Shown: positions 1 to 8,690, counted from the stretch's first letter. The stretch: DNA of 55,357 nt from Pirellula staleyi DSM 6068 (GCA_945900945.1 CAMDKL010000018.1:1-55357), one strand, 5' to 3'. The notes: generated from the letters alone by a model not told the origin. Program-made: numbers and translations.

Positions 1-102
1 CAGATTATTAACACCCTAAAGGCAACCGGAATCGAGGTCGGCCTACTGATCCATTTTGGTAATCCGAAACTCGAAACAAAACGACTCACACGACACAAGT
101 GA
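1..102 (+). pseudogene. GxxExxY family protein, 3' fragment (copy 1)
   Basis: The first 102 bases encode the C-terminal end of a GxxExxY family protein, in frame from the window edge to a TGA at 100-102. The recognisable block is TGIEVGLLIHFGNPKL followed by a Lys/Arg-rich end. Two further fragments of the same gene lie at 20790-21057 and 22911-23130 and are about 90% identical here. Because the window starts inside it, a longer gene could exist upstream; the two other copies are clearly truncated. The molecular function of the family is not established. Confidence 0.7.
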
Positions 103-187
103 ATCTGCGAACGAGTTGAAATCATCCTGTACATCTTGTCCATCCATGTTCATTCATTGTGTTCGAAAACTTATGTATAGGTGCTTA
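103..187. repeat. conserved non-coding tail of GxxExxY repeat (copy 1)
   Basis: The 85 bases after the stop codon are also shared with the other two GxxExxY fragments (20970-21057 and 23037-23130), and all three copies stop matching right after GTGCTTA. The tail contains short imperfect units resembling TCCTGTACA; copy 3 carries about one extra 9-base unit. Conservation outside the reading frame means the repeat unit is larger than the gene. Confidence 0.75.
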
Positions 188-242
188 CTATACAGCTTTT
201 TGAACCTCCGCGGTTTGACTCGGGTTGCTCTGCCAACGAAAT

Positions 243-305
243 CGCTAGCGAATTCAGGCCCGGGGCTAGCGCCCGCCGGTTCACGAAATCGCACAGTGAG
301 TGCCA
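243..305. repeat. dispersed palindromic repeat, REP-like (copy A)
   Basis: This 63-base sequence recurs at 8397-8459 in the same orientation with 3 differences. Its core GGGGCTAGCGCCCGCCGG is partly self-complementary. It sits in the 342-base gap between the GxxExxY tail and the lipoprotein gene; I see no gene in that gap. Confidence 0.8.
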
Positions 306-444
306 TTTGGCTTGCGCTGAGCTGTCAAAAATGAGGTATTGTATAGTGGATTGGAATTGACGCTTTTGAACCGTTCGATTGAAAATAGTATGGCAGCGCG
401 GCAAGTTAGATCAATAACCGCTCCGCAATTTTGCTCGTGATAGA

Positions 445-1887
445 TTGGATACGATTACCTTGAGCCTTAATTTGAAATTTCACTTAACCGTTTTGATGGT
501 TCTCTGCCTTGCGGGCTGCTCCCCTCGGTCCGTCAACTCGAAAGATGCAAAGGCAATTAAGGGACTCTCCGAGCCAGTTCACCTTGACTCCCCCACGGCT
601 AGTACGCAGGCATCTTCTGAGCAAGACACAACGTCCTCGCTCGAATCACTCTCGCTCGAATCACTCTCTCAAAAAGCACTCCGCAAAAACGGGACCCTGC
701 GATTTCTTGGGCCACCACGATTAAAGGAAATCGAAGTGCCCGACTTTTCTGGTGCCCATTCTATTTGGGGAGCGACCGGACGAGACAATCTAGGCCGAAT
801 CTATTTCGGAGTTTCAGCATACGGAGTCGATGACCCATCGGCTCGACTGATGCGATTGGATCCAGCCTTAAATCGATTTCAAGATCTTGGGGCCGTCAAT
901 AATAGACTGTCGGAACTGAAACAACGCCGCTCCGATCCGTATCCGGAAATACAGATGAAGATCCATAGCAAAATTGTGCAGGCCGCAGACGGTCGTATGT
1001 ATTTCAGCTCGCAGGATGTAAGTGACGAAGTGGGTGACGGCAGCAAGAATTCAGTGTTCGGTGGAAGACTCTTTGCACTCGATCCCAAAACCGATCTATG
1101 GGAATGCGTATTGGCCACTCCAGAGGGGCTCATCGCTGTTGCGTGCAATAAGCGGTACGTCTTCGCGATGGGGTACTTTGGGCATGTTCTAAATCAATTC
1201 GATACCGAAACACGCCAGACCCGGTCTATTCGACTCGGAACCGTGGGCGGGCACGTCTCGCGAAACCTGTTTGTCGATTCTAGGGAGCATGTTTTTGCCA
1301 TTCGACTTGCTGGATACGATGGCGATGAAACATCCGGTGTTTCTCAACTCAATGGACAGCAGGTTCGTGCCACTTTGGTCGAGCTGGATGACCAATTGCA
1401 AGAGATTGCACAAACCCCACTCGACGACTACCAACCAACGGCGGACACCGAATCTCACGGCATGACGGGCTTTGCACGCATGCTCAATGGGGAACTCGTT
1501 TTCGTGACACACAGCGGTTCGATTTGGCAGGTAAGCCCAGGCAAAGATCATCAACCATCCTCCGTGCAGCGACTAGGTTGGTTCCATCCCGAGGGTAGTG
1601 TTTATGTCGCTTCGTTGTTTAGTCCGACAGGCTCACGATTCGTTGGTGGTTTTGCAAAACAAAAAAACCAATCGTATGAATGGGTCGTTTTCGACATCGA
1701 ACAGCGACGATCCACTGCGATGGCGTTAAATGCGACGAGTCGAAAATTGCTCGAACGGGATGGTTTGATAATTTATGGCTGCGATACGTTGGGCGACCAA
1801 ATGCAAGCATATGGAGTTGGCTGGCAACGTATAGCCGGAGGTTATGGGCCAAGCATTTTGCAGATCAGCTGGCCGGAACTGGACTGA
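445..1887 (+). CDS. secreted lipoprotein, probable beta-propeller, unknown function
   Basis: This 480-residue protein starts at a TTG; no better start precedes the signal sequence. A hydrophobic stretch ends in a lipobox (LAGC, Cys about residue 25), so it should be a lipid-anchored envelope protein. A Ser/Thr-rich linker of about 50 residues follows. The rest, from about residue 90, contains repeated units of the kind RLFALDPKT, DTETRQTR and LVELDDQLQE, with aromatic-Gly-Gly and Asp-rich turns spaced 50-60 residues apart, as in a WD40/NHL-like propeller. I cannot name a family. It stands upstream of another propeller-containing secreted protein (2484-5909) but is separated from it by about 600 bases of repeats, so a shared operon is doubtful. 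Confidence 0.75.
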   Translation: MDTITLSLNLKFHLTVLMVLCLAGCSPRSVNSKDAKAIKGLSEPVHLDSPTASTQASSEQDTTSSLESLSLESLSQKALRKNGTLRFLGPPRLKEIEVPDFSGAHSIWGATGRDNLGRIYFGVSAYGVDDPSARLMRLDPALNRFQDLGAVNNRLSELKQRRSDPYPEIQMKIHSKIVQAADGRMYFSSQDVSDEVGDGSKNSVFGGRLFALDPKTDLWECVLATPEGLIAVACNKRYVFAMGYFGHVLNQFDTETRQTRSIRLGTVGGHVSRNLFVDSREHVFAIRLAGYDGDETSGVSQLNGQQVRATLVELDDQLQEIAQTPLDDYQPTADTESHGMTGFARMLNGELVFVTHSGSIWQVSPGKDHQPSSVQRLGWFHPEGSVYVASLFSPTGSRFVGGFAKQKNQSYEWVVFDIEQRRSTAMALNATSRKLLERDGLIIYGCDTLGDQMQAYGVGWQRIAGGYGPSILQISWPELD

Positions 1888-1930
1888 GACGCGAAAAATT
1901 GGGAGCAGTAAATTGCCTATAGGGATTGTA

Positions 1931-1994
1931 CTGGGCTGTTAAAAAACTGGTATCGTAGTGTGTATCGAAAAAGATGTTTTTGTTCCCCTCGATG
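1931..1994. repeat. degenerate dispersed repeat, partner at 19049-19112
   Basis: The stretch beginning CTGGGCTGTTAAA and ending near TTTTTGTTCCCCTC resembles 19049-19112 (roughly 70% by eye, same order of blocks). Both copies lie just after the end of a plus-strand gene. It is probably an old non-coding repeat remnant. Confidence 0.45.
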
Positions 1995-2021
1995 GAAAGT
2001 AGCAATCGAGATCCGAATTCT

Positions 2022-2325
2022 CCCCTTCTACTCCTCGGGAGGAGAAGGGGCCAGGGGATGAGGAGGCTGGAGTCTGAATATGAGATGGCAAGACCCAGAT
2101 GATTTCTCCAAGCATCTGCGCCGCGCCTCCACGCCCGCTGAAAGCTTGCTGTGGCAACTCGTTCGTAATCGACAAGGTATCGAAGTGATTCGTTTCACCA
2201 GTAACGAAATCGAGAAGGATACGCAGCGGGTCCTGTTAGAAATCGATAGGGTCCTAAAACGACTGCTCAATCAGGACACACCTCCTCATCCCCCGACCCC
2301 TTCTCCTCCCGAGGAGGAGAAGGGG
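2022..2325. mobile_element. 304-bp MITE-like element with 45-bp terminal inverted repeats around a DUF559 remnant
   Basis: Bases 2022-2066 and 2281-2325 are inverted copies of each other with 42 of 45 positions identical. Each arm is itself a hairpin; the right one pairs perfectly over 13 bases (2297-2309 with 2313-2325, loop CGA). Only a shortened DUF559 reading frame lies between the arms. No transposase and no obvious target-site duplication are visible. Similar pyrimidine/purine palindromes are known next to DUF559 genes in other bacteria, so the pairing of gene and repeat is probably not chance. Confidence 0.75.
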
Positions 2326-2331
2326 AGTTAG
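2080..2331 (+). pseudogene. DUF559 protein with its catalytic core deleted
   Basis: The reading frame (83 residues) opens with the typical DUF559 N-terminus (LRRASTPAESLLWQLVRNRQ) and passes at once to the typical C-terminus (VIRFTSNEI, then a Leu/Ile-rich helix). About 50 residues that normally lie between them are missing, including the segment with the conserved VDFVC and ELDGxxH motifs of this Vsr/endonuclease-like fold. The frame is kept across the junction. Its last residues (PPTPSPPEEEKGS) are encoded by the right inverted repeat. The product, if made, should have no nuclease activity. Confidence 0.65.
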
Positions 2332-2483
2332 GTCATCAACCGCGCCGCGATTTTGAAATTGGAATGGAGATGGTATCGAGAGTTTGGAACAAAAACTGCG
2401 CAACCGAAACCTGTGTCAACCCCATTTTTTAAACACCCCAGGAATTGTACTCAGATGGATAATTACGAGAAACGGAAGCTAGC

Positions 2484-5400
2484 ATGCTAAACAGCGTAAC
2501 ATTTTTGCAATTCAGGTTTCTGATCGTCTTGCTCCTATCCTGGGGGACGATTCCATCGTGCTTTGGACAATCCACTGCTAAAATCGAAAACGCGTTGCCA
2601 CCGGAGATTCGGGACCGCGTGGACGTGCAAGTCATTGTGCAGAAATTAAAATTTCTAAGGGCGAGCCAAGAGAACCTTGGAGAGAATCATCCCAGCTGGA
2701 ATTCCATTCGTGCCCAAATTCAGGAGCATGAAACCGCTTTGCAGTCGATGCTGAAACTCGATCGGCAGGCTCCCTCCCCAAACGCAAGTTCAATCAAGGT
2801 CGACGACGCATTGCCGAAGGAGCTCCTGGATCGCCTAGATGTTCAAACCATCCTTGAGAAATTGAAATTCTTAAGAATCAATGCAGCGAATTATGGCGAA
2901 AACCATCCAAAGCGGAAAGTAGTAGAGGCAGCGATATTCGAAAACGAGTCCACGTTGCGGAACATGTTGGAACTCAATCGCAATTCGAACAAGCCAGCCG
3001 ATCCGGCTCCCGAACCGAAACCGCCCGTCAAGATTAACCCAACGAATCCCTTTAGACCGAGGCCCGACGCGGAGGAACTTCCACCCAAAGCCCGTGTTGC
3101 CTTTGGAATCGAAAGCCGGCCGAAATGGACTGCTCCACTTAAGATTCCTCGCCTTCGATTTGAGAGGCTCTATCAACCCGAAGTTGCTTTCGATCGCTTC
3201 CGTTTTGACTACTTAACTGGCGTAGGTGCGTTCCCAGCGGGTGGCCTGCTTTGGGGAATCGATAACGACCGCGATGGAACTCGAGGGAGACTCTGGCAAT
3301 GGCAAGACCTGCCGTCCACCCAACATCGAGCACTTTTCTGGGAGTGTGATGGAAAAATTTGCTCCATCGCGTTTGATAGGAACTTTAAGATCAACGGTTG
3401 GATCTACGTCAGTCGGTTCGTCTACGACCAAGAGCAACGGTCACGGTTTCTAGAAGTAATCCGTTTGGAGACGGCGACCACTCCACCGTTCCAATTGCGA
3501 TCGACTCAGGGAAAACTATTAGTTCGCGGAGAAGTGGGTTCGTCCTCCTGCGGGTCAATGGTTATCGGTCCTCACGACGCGATCTACATCGATTCGGGGG
3601 ATTCGCAATTGCTGAGCTTGGACGATCGATGTTCTGTGACGAGTCTCGATGAGGGACTGACTCGAATCGAATGGGACGCCGCGGTGCCGCAATCAAGTCA
3701 ACCACTACTGGATACTCCGGGAGATGCGGTGGGCGCCACGCAATTGCTATACGATCGGGTTAACCGAATCCTGTGGAAATTGAGGGTGGATGGCAACGAA
3801 CTGGTCATCGACTCCGTGAGCGATGCTCCGTCCGAATCACGAAAACACCGTATCAACTTGGGGCGAACGATCGAGCTAGCCGGTGCCATTTTTTATCATG
3901 GACAAGACCTGGATCCGCTATCGAGCTCGATCGTCTTTATCGATACCAGCCACGGGGAAATTTGGAGTTTATCCTGTGTGCAAGGGTTATTCGGGACACC
4001 TCGGAAAGTGGGTCGAACAAGCAGATGTCTGGTGGGTTTAGGGCTCGATTCGAACGACGAACCGCTCCTGGTCAGCGATCGTGGCGTCCTGTTTCGATTG
4101 GTCTCCAATGAGGATTCGACAAAGGAAACTCATTTGTCGAACAGTCTAAGTGGAACAGGGTTTTTTGCAGAGGGAAAACCTGTTCAAGGTTTCGTTCCCT
4201 ATTCCATCAACACGCCCGCAAATGGTCATGGCGGCTCCGCTCAACAGCGCTGGATTGGAATGCCAGACGACACAGTGATCAACACGACGCGAGGGGAACG
4301 CTGGGACTATCCTGATGGTTGCATCACCATTCAAACGATTTCCGAAAACGATACTACTCAGAACAATCCCTCGCTGGCTACTGAAATGAAGAAGGTGGAA
4401 ACACGCATTCTCATACATCAGTCGAATGAGTGGTATGCATTCACGTATGCTTGGCGCGACGATCAATCCGATGCCGACTTAGTATCCATGGGTGGCGATT
4501 CGCTCAACGCGCCCTCCCAACCCGACTCCGACGGGCTTGTGCGAAGACACTATCCCGCCAGGTATGAATGCTCCGCTTGCCATATTCGACGCGATCAAAC
4601 GTTCGTTCTCGGTCTGACGCCAGACCAGCGTCAACGGACGCATGATTATGATCTCGCTACTGCGCCGCAATGGGAAACGCTTAGGCATATGGGCTTGATC
4701 GGCACAAGCTCAGCGGCAAAAACTCCAGTTGGTTCGCGACCGTCAGCCAATCCATGGCTCGTCAAGGAGGGGTTGTCTCATCCCGCATCCAAAGTGAGAG
4801 ACGCGATCGACGGCAAGTGGATGCGTTCGAATTTGATCGATGAAAACCTTGTGCGTTGGCTTGACGCATCACTGACGGAAAATGGATTTTTGCGCCCGAA
4901 TTTGGACAACCAATGGAAACCCAAGAAATCGCAATTTGCGACCATCGTATCGCAAGGTCGTTTGCTGTACGTCTTTTCCGCCGCTCATCGATTGACGGGG
5001 GAGGATCGCTATCGTATCGCTGCGGAGCGCGGTGGAGATTTTTTGTTGAAATACTTTGGAGACAGTTTAAATGGGGGGTTCTATTGGAAAGTTTCACCTG
5101 ACGGTACCGTTTCGGAACGCACCAAGAGTTTGTATGGACAAGCGTTTGCCATTTTCGGTTTGTCACACGCTTATTTGGCCACAGGCAACGACCGCTATCG
5201 GCAAGAAGCGATGGCGTGTTGGCAAACGTGTAAGCGTAAATTGAGGGATAACTCAGGTGGATACTTTGCGGATGCACAGGAGGACTTTTCCAAACCCGAT
5301 GGCCATACACAGAATCCGATCATGCATATGTTCGAAGCCCTGTTGGCTCTTTACGATGCAACGGGTTCCACTGAGATTCTCGAAGACGTTGGATGTATCG

Positions 5401-5909
5401 CGGAGTTTGTTTGCAACCGACTATTGGTTGTCGAGGCTGGTTTCATTCCCGAGGAATTCGATTCGACATGGACAATACCAGCTGAGTCAAATGGTGTGGT
5501 CTGGATCGAGATGGGGCATCAGCCCAAATGGGCTTTTCTGTTGAGTGAGGGAGTGGAACGCGGACTACCTCGGAGCTATTTAACCAAAGGGAATCGACTT
5601 TTGGATTACGCGATCGAGCGCGGTTATGACCCTGTCCGAGGCGGCTTGGGCGAAAGTGAGGATCCGAAAAAGAAAGGGGCTTGGCAGCAGGCAGAATTCG
5701 TTCGAGCGCTCATTCGCTACGCGGATCTACATGACCGCGATGATTTATTGCCAATTCTTGCCAAAAGCCTTAAGCTGATCCAAACCGACTTTATCGATCC
5801 TGTCGATGGCGGCTGGCCCGAATATGGGACAGGAGACAAAGGAAATATTTGGAAGGTAGGGTCATATGAAGTTGGCATGTACCTTGAGGGGATTCGAGCG
5901 ACGAAGTGA
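2484..5909 (+). CDS. secreted fusion: helical repeats, beta-propeller, c-type haem motif and AGE-like domain
   Basis: This 1141-residue protein begins with a signal peptide (about residues 1-29, ending near SCFGQ). Two similar segments of about 50 residues follow, each with LPxExxDRxDVQxIxxKLKFLR and GENHP. A propeller-like region (about 220-560) leads into a region with FVPYSINTP, WDYPDG and ETRILIHQSNEWYAFTYAWR, which resembles the HNE_0200/SO_2930 family of secreted haem proteins. The haem-binding motif CSACH is at residues 696-700. From about 800 to the end the sequence resembles N-acylglucosamine 2-epimerase (AGE) alpha/alpha barrels: QGRLLYVFSAAHR, NPIMHMFEALLAL, GHQPKWAF. I infer a periplasmic protein acting on a sugar or polymer with possible electron transfer. 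The domain combination is unfamiliar to me. Confidence 0.75.
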   Translation: MLNSVTFLQFRFLIVLLLSWGTIPSCFGQSTAKIENALPPEIRDRVDVQVIVQKLKFLRASQENLGENHPSWNSIRAQIQEHETALQSMLKLDRQAPSPNASSIKVDDALPKELLDRLDVQTILEKLKFLRINAANYGENHPKRKVVEAAIFENESTLRNMLELNRNSNKPADPAPEPKPPVKINPTNPFRPRPDAEELPPKARVAFGIESRPKWTAPLKIPRLRFERLYQPEVAFDRFRFDYLTGVGAFPAGGLLWGIDNDRDGTRGRLWQWQDLPSTQHRALFWECDGKICSIAFDRNFKINGWIYVSRFVYDQEQRSRFLEVIRLETATTPPFQLRSTQGKLLVRGEVGSSSCGSMVIGPHDAIYIDSGDSQLLSLDDRCSVTSLDEGLTRIEWDAAVPQSSQPLLDTPGDAVGATQLLYDRVNRILWKLRVDGNELVIDSVSDAPSESRKHRINLGRTIELAGAIFYHGQDLDPLSSSIVFIDTSHGEIWSLSCVQGLFGTPRKVGRTSRCLVGLGLDSNDEPLLVSDRGVLFRLVSNEDSTKETHLSNSLSGTGFFAEGKPVQGFVPYSINTPANGHGGSAQQRWIGMPDDTVINTTRGERWDYPDGCITIQTISENDTTQNNPSLATEMKKVETRILIHQSNEWYAFTYAWRDDQSDADLVSMGGDSLNAPSQPDSDGLVRRHYPARYECSACHIRRDQTFVLGLTPDQRQRTHDYDLATAPQWETLRHMGLIGTSSAAKTPVGSRPSANPWLVKEGLSHPASKVRDAIDGKWMRSNLIDENLVRWLDASLTENGFLRPNLDNQWKPKKSQFATIVSQGRLLYVFSAAHRLTGEDRYRIAAERGGDFLLKYFGDSLNGGFYWKVSPDGTVSERTKSLYGQAFAIFGLSHAYLATGNDRYRQEAMACWQTCKRKLRDNSGGYFADAQEDFSKPDGHTQNPIMHMFEALLALYDATGSTEILEDVGCIAEFVCNRLLVVEAGFIPEEFDSTWTIPAESNGVVWIEMGHQPKWAFLLSEGVERGLPRSYLTKGNRLLDYAIERGYDPVRGGLGESEDPKKKGAWQQAEFVRALIRYADLHDRDDLLPILAKSLKLIQTDFIDPVDGGWPEYGTGDKGNIWKVGSYEVGMYLEGIRATK

Positions 5910-5954
5910 ACGGTACACAAAACTTAGCTCAGCGAATCCACTCTTAAGCAAAAC

Positions 5955-6983
5955 ATGAAAATCTTAGTCAACAATGAATCCGCCGGTACGGATCAGCCAT
6001 CCGCTCAGCATTGGCCACGGCTAGCTGGGCACGCAGATGAGTGGTCGCGGTCGCTCGAACGTGGTTTGGGTCATACGCAAATCCGGCTCATGGCCCAAGA
6101 CGATGCTGGGAAATTGATTGGTCAGTTGCCACTGTCGTTAGTACAGAGCTCGTTGTTTGGAAAATTTTTGGTTTCCCAACCCTACTTGAACACGGGCGGG
6201 GTTTGGACCGATGAGCCAGATGTTGCTCTTGGAATGGTGGACAGGGCGATCGAGTTGGCTGATCAATATAAAGTGAAGCATCTGGAGTTACGGCACGAAA
6301 TCCGGGTCGCACATCCCAAGCTGACGGTTGAAAGAACCGACAAGGTACACATGCGCCTTAGGATTCCAAGCAGTCCAGAAGCACTTCTTGCCAGTTTCAA
6401 GAGCAAGCTCAGGAGCCAACTGAAAAAAGCGTCTCAGAATCCTTTTGAGATCCAATGGGGGGGAGAAGCATTGCTCGATGAATTTTATCGAGTTTTCGCA
6501 ATGAACATGCGCGACTTGGGTACGCCTGTTTATTCGAAGGGTTTGTTTGCAAGCATATTGCAGGAATTCGCCAACTCTTCGGAGTTGTGCGTGGTGCGAT
6601 TGGAAAAGAAGACGGTTGCTGCAGCCCTTTTGGTTCATTATCCCGAGTTCACTGAGGTTCCGAGTGCCAGCAGTCTCCGAAAATTCAATTCGACGGGTGC
6701 CAACATGTGGATGTATTGGCAATTGATGCAGCGAGCCATAGAACGAGGATCGACGGTATTCGACTTTGGGCGAAGCAGCCTGGATTCTGGGACGTACAAA
6801 TTCAAAGAGCAGTGGGGAGCGCAGCCGAGTCCCGCTTGTTGGCAGTATTATGTCCGATCCGGTTCTCCAGCGGATATGCGACCGGATTCGCCGAATAAAC
6901 AGCGAATGATAGCCGTTTGGCAACGCTTGCCAGTTTGGTTGACGCGCGTCATGGGTCCGTCGATCGTGCGCGGTATCCCTTGA
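5955..6983 (+). CDS. FemAB-like GNAT-fold protein, exosortase/PEP-CTERM associated
   Basis: The 342-residue protein matches the FemAB family associated with PEP-CTERM systems (TIGR03019 type). It shows an N-terminal GNAT-like half (LPLSLVQSSLFGKFLVSQPY), a central LKSKLRSQLKKA-like basic segment, and the family signature VFDFGRSSLDSGTYKFKEQWG near residues 265-285. Related FemA/B enzymes add amino acids to peptidoglycan or modify sugars using aminoacyl-tRNA; the role of this branch is unproven and is probably modification of an envelope glycan. It opens the exosortase locus, followed by the epimerase after a 237-base gap holding a palindromic repeat. The start is the ATG at 5955; no strong ribosome site is visible. 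Confidence 0.85.
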   Translation: MKILVNNESAGTDQPSAQHWPRLAGHADEWSRSLERGLGHTQIRLMAQDDAGKLIGQLPLSLVQSSLFGKFLVSQPYLNTGGVWTDEPDVALGMVDRAIELADQYKVKHLELRHEIRVAHPKLTVERTDKVHMRLRIPSSPEALLASFKSKLRSQLKKASQNPFEIQWGGEALLDEFYRVFAMNMRDLGTPVYSKGLFASILQEFANSSELCVVRLEKKTVAAALLVHYPEFTEVPSASSLRKFNSTGANMWMYWQLMQRAIERGSTVFDFGRSSLDSGTYKFKEQWGAQPSPACWQYYVRSGSPADMRPDSPNKQRMIAVWQRLPVWLTRVMGPSIVRGIP

Positions 6984-7073
6984 AATGCGGTTATGTAGTC
7001 CGAGGCATATTGTAGATCTCAAATCTCATTCTAAAATTGACGTTTCTAGTGCGTCTTCAACACTTAAAAGTGA

Positions 7074-7161
7074 GGTTGCAATAAAGAGTAGCTCGGCACT
7101 CCGTGCCGAGAAAAACGGCACGGAGTGCCGTTCTACACTGTGGCCGTCCCCAAATTTAAGA
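7074..7161. repeat. 88-bp hairpin repeat, inverted partner at 49753-49840
   Basis: The 88 bases are present in reverse complement at 49753-49840 with about 78 identical positions. The centre is a perfect 15-base hairpin (arms CGGCACTCCGTGCCG and its complement, loop AGAAAAA). It occupies the gap before the epimerase gene. Confidence 0.85.
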
Positions 7162-7220
7162 CTTAAAGAAGTACTAGCCGTCGAAATTCGTTCCTCCTTT
7201 CCTTTTGGTGCTTTCACCCA

Positions 7221-8231
7221 ATGCTCAGTCTTTTAGTCACCGGCGTAGCAGGATTCATTGGGTTTCATGTTGCACGTCGATGTTTGGAGCTTGGACACCA
7301 GGTCATTGGAATCGACAATCTCAATGCGTATTATGATGTCCAGCTCAAACGCGATCGACTGAAGCAATTAGAACCCTTCACGGAATTTCAGTTCAAGCAG
7401 ATGGACTTGGTGGATCGCGCATCGATTGGCGAGCTATTCTCAAACCATTCGTTTGATCGAGTACTTCACTTAGCCGCTCAGGCTGGCGTGCGTTATTCGA
7501 TTGAAAATCCGTTTGCGTATGTCGACTCGAATTTAGTTGGCATGATGACGGTGCTTGAGGGATGTCGCCATTCTGGCGTCAAGCATTTGGTTTACGCGAG
7601 CAGCTCAAGTGTTTACGGTCTGAACGAGTCGCAACCATTTTCGACGTCAGATACTGCGGACCATCCAATCAGTTTGTATGCGGCGACCAAAAGGGCGAAC
7701 GAGCTCATGGCGCATTCCTATTCGCATACGTTCGGCTTGCCGACCACTGGCTTGCGATTCTTTACGGTGTACGGGCCGTGGGGACGGCCGGATATGGCGC
7801 TCTACAAATTCACGCAAGCAATCCTTCAGGGCAAGCCGATTGAGATCTATCATGGCGGTCAGCTCAAGCGAGATTTCACCTACATCGACGATATTGTCGA
7901 GGGGGTGATTCGAATCCAGGACTGCATTCCCGTTCTCGACGCCGATTGGGATCCTAAAAACCCTGTTCCCTCGTCGAGTTCAGCTCCATACCGAATCTAT
8001 AACATCGGCAGTCACCGGCCGATTCTGGTGTTGGATTTCATCTCGATTCTGGAAAAGTCCATTGGGAAAACGGCGGTGAAAACATACTTGCCAATGCAGC
8101 TCGGAGATGTTGCCGAAACATTCGCAGACGTCGCACCTCTTGCTCAAGTAACTGGCTTTGCCCCACTCGTTCGAATTGAAGATGGGGTTGCGAGATTTGT
8201 GGAATGGTATCGCGGTTATTATGGGGTCTGA
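7221..8231 (+). CDS. UDP-glucuronate 4-epimerase-like NAD-dependent sugar epimerase
   Basis: This 336-residue protein is an extended short-chain dehydrogenase. The NAD-binding motif GVAGFIG is at about residues 8-14, the catalytic region has SSSSVYG and then Y153-A-A-T-K157, and the LDNLNAYYD-type segment after beta-2 and the RFFTVYGPWGRPDMA segment are typical of UDP-glucuronate 4-epimerases (UDP-GlcA to UDP-GalA). The length is normal for the family. The substrate is inferred from these signatures and not proven. Placed between the FemAB-like gene and the exosortase, it probably supplies an activated sugar for envelope polysaccharide. Confidence 0.85.
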   Translation: MLSLLVTGVAGFIGFHVARRCLELGHQVIGIDNLNAYYDVQLKRDRLKQLEPFTEFQFKQMDLVDRASIGELFSNHSFDRVLHLAAQAGVRYSIENPFAYVDSNLVGMMTVLEGCRHSGVKHLVYASSSSVYGLNESQPFSTSDTADHPISLYAATKRANELMAHSYSHTFGLPTTGLRFFTVYGPWGRPDMALYKFTQAILQGKPIEIYHGGQLKRDFTYIDDIVEGVIRIQDCIPVLDADWDPKNPVPSSSSAPYRIYNIGSHRPILVLDFISILEKSIGKTAVKTYLPMQLGDVAETFADVAPLAQVTGFAPLVRIEDGVARFVEWYRGYYGV

Positions 8232-8256
8232 TTTTTACTTTGGCGAGCTGCTCGAA

Positions 8257-8463
8257 TGAAACGCAGCTAGCCCGGATTATTCATTAGCCGACGGGCGTTA
8301 CATCCGGTTGTTATCGTCGCCACAACCGAAGGCTAGCGGCCAATGGCACTTACTTTAACCTTTGTTGTTAGCTTTGGACTGCGTATTAAGCGACTTCGCT
8401 GGCGAATTCGGGCCCGGGGCTAGCGCCCGCCGGTTCACGAAATCGCAAAGTGAGTGCCAATGG
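8257..8463. repeat. composite palindromic repeat block, BIME-like, with REP copy B
   Basis: The block includes REP copy B (8397-8459, matching 243-305). The segment CAATGGCACTTACTT at 8341-8355 is the approximate reverse complement of the right end near 8447-8463, so two repeat units face each other across about 100 bases. An additional element with CAGCTAGCCCGGATTA and GGGCGTTACATCCGG leads the block. No gene is visible in 8232-8729 apart from a possible promoter at 8663-8690. Confidence 0.65.
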
Positions 8464-8662
8464 TCTAACGCTATCCGGTTAACCATTGATTTCACTATGA
8501 ATAATCGCGGCCAACAACCTATCTGGCGCAACCCGTGCGAGTGGTTGATATGACATCGCCACGTTGGTTTAATGGGTAATGGTTGCATAATCGCCCTAAC
8601 TGCTACAGCTTTTCTATTGGTGGGTTGGGCACGGCGGATCAATGAATTGGTTGAACTTTCTA

Positions 8663-8690
8663 TTGACCAACCAATAGGCTGACGTATTGT
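8663..8690 (+). promoter_or_regulatory. candidate sigma-70 promoter for exosortase gene
   Basis: A TTGACC hexamer (8663-8668) is followed after 16 bases by TATTGT (8685-8690), 40 bases before the exosortase start. The region also contains an inverted repeat of CTATTGGT/ACCAATAG type. Only base matches support this call. Confidence 0.35.

Noticed and set aside
4762-5310. 182-residue antisense frame inside the large fusion gene.
   Set aside because: It lies wholly opposite a strong coding frame and its composition is that of a shadow frame.
8624-8640. Sigma-54-like TTGGGCACGG before the exosortase.
   Set aside because: The required GC at the -12 position is missing at the correct spacing.
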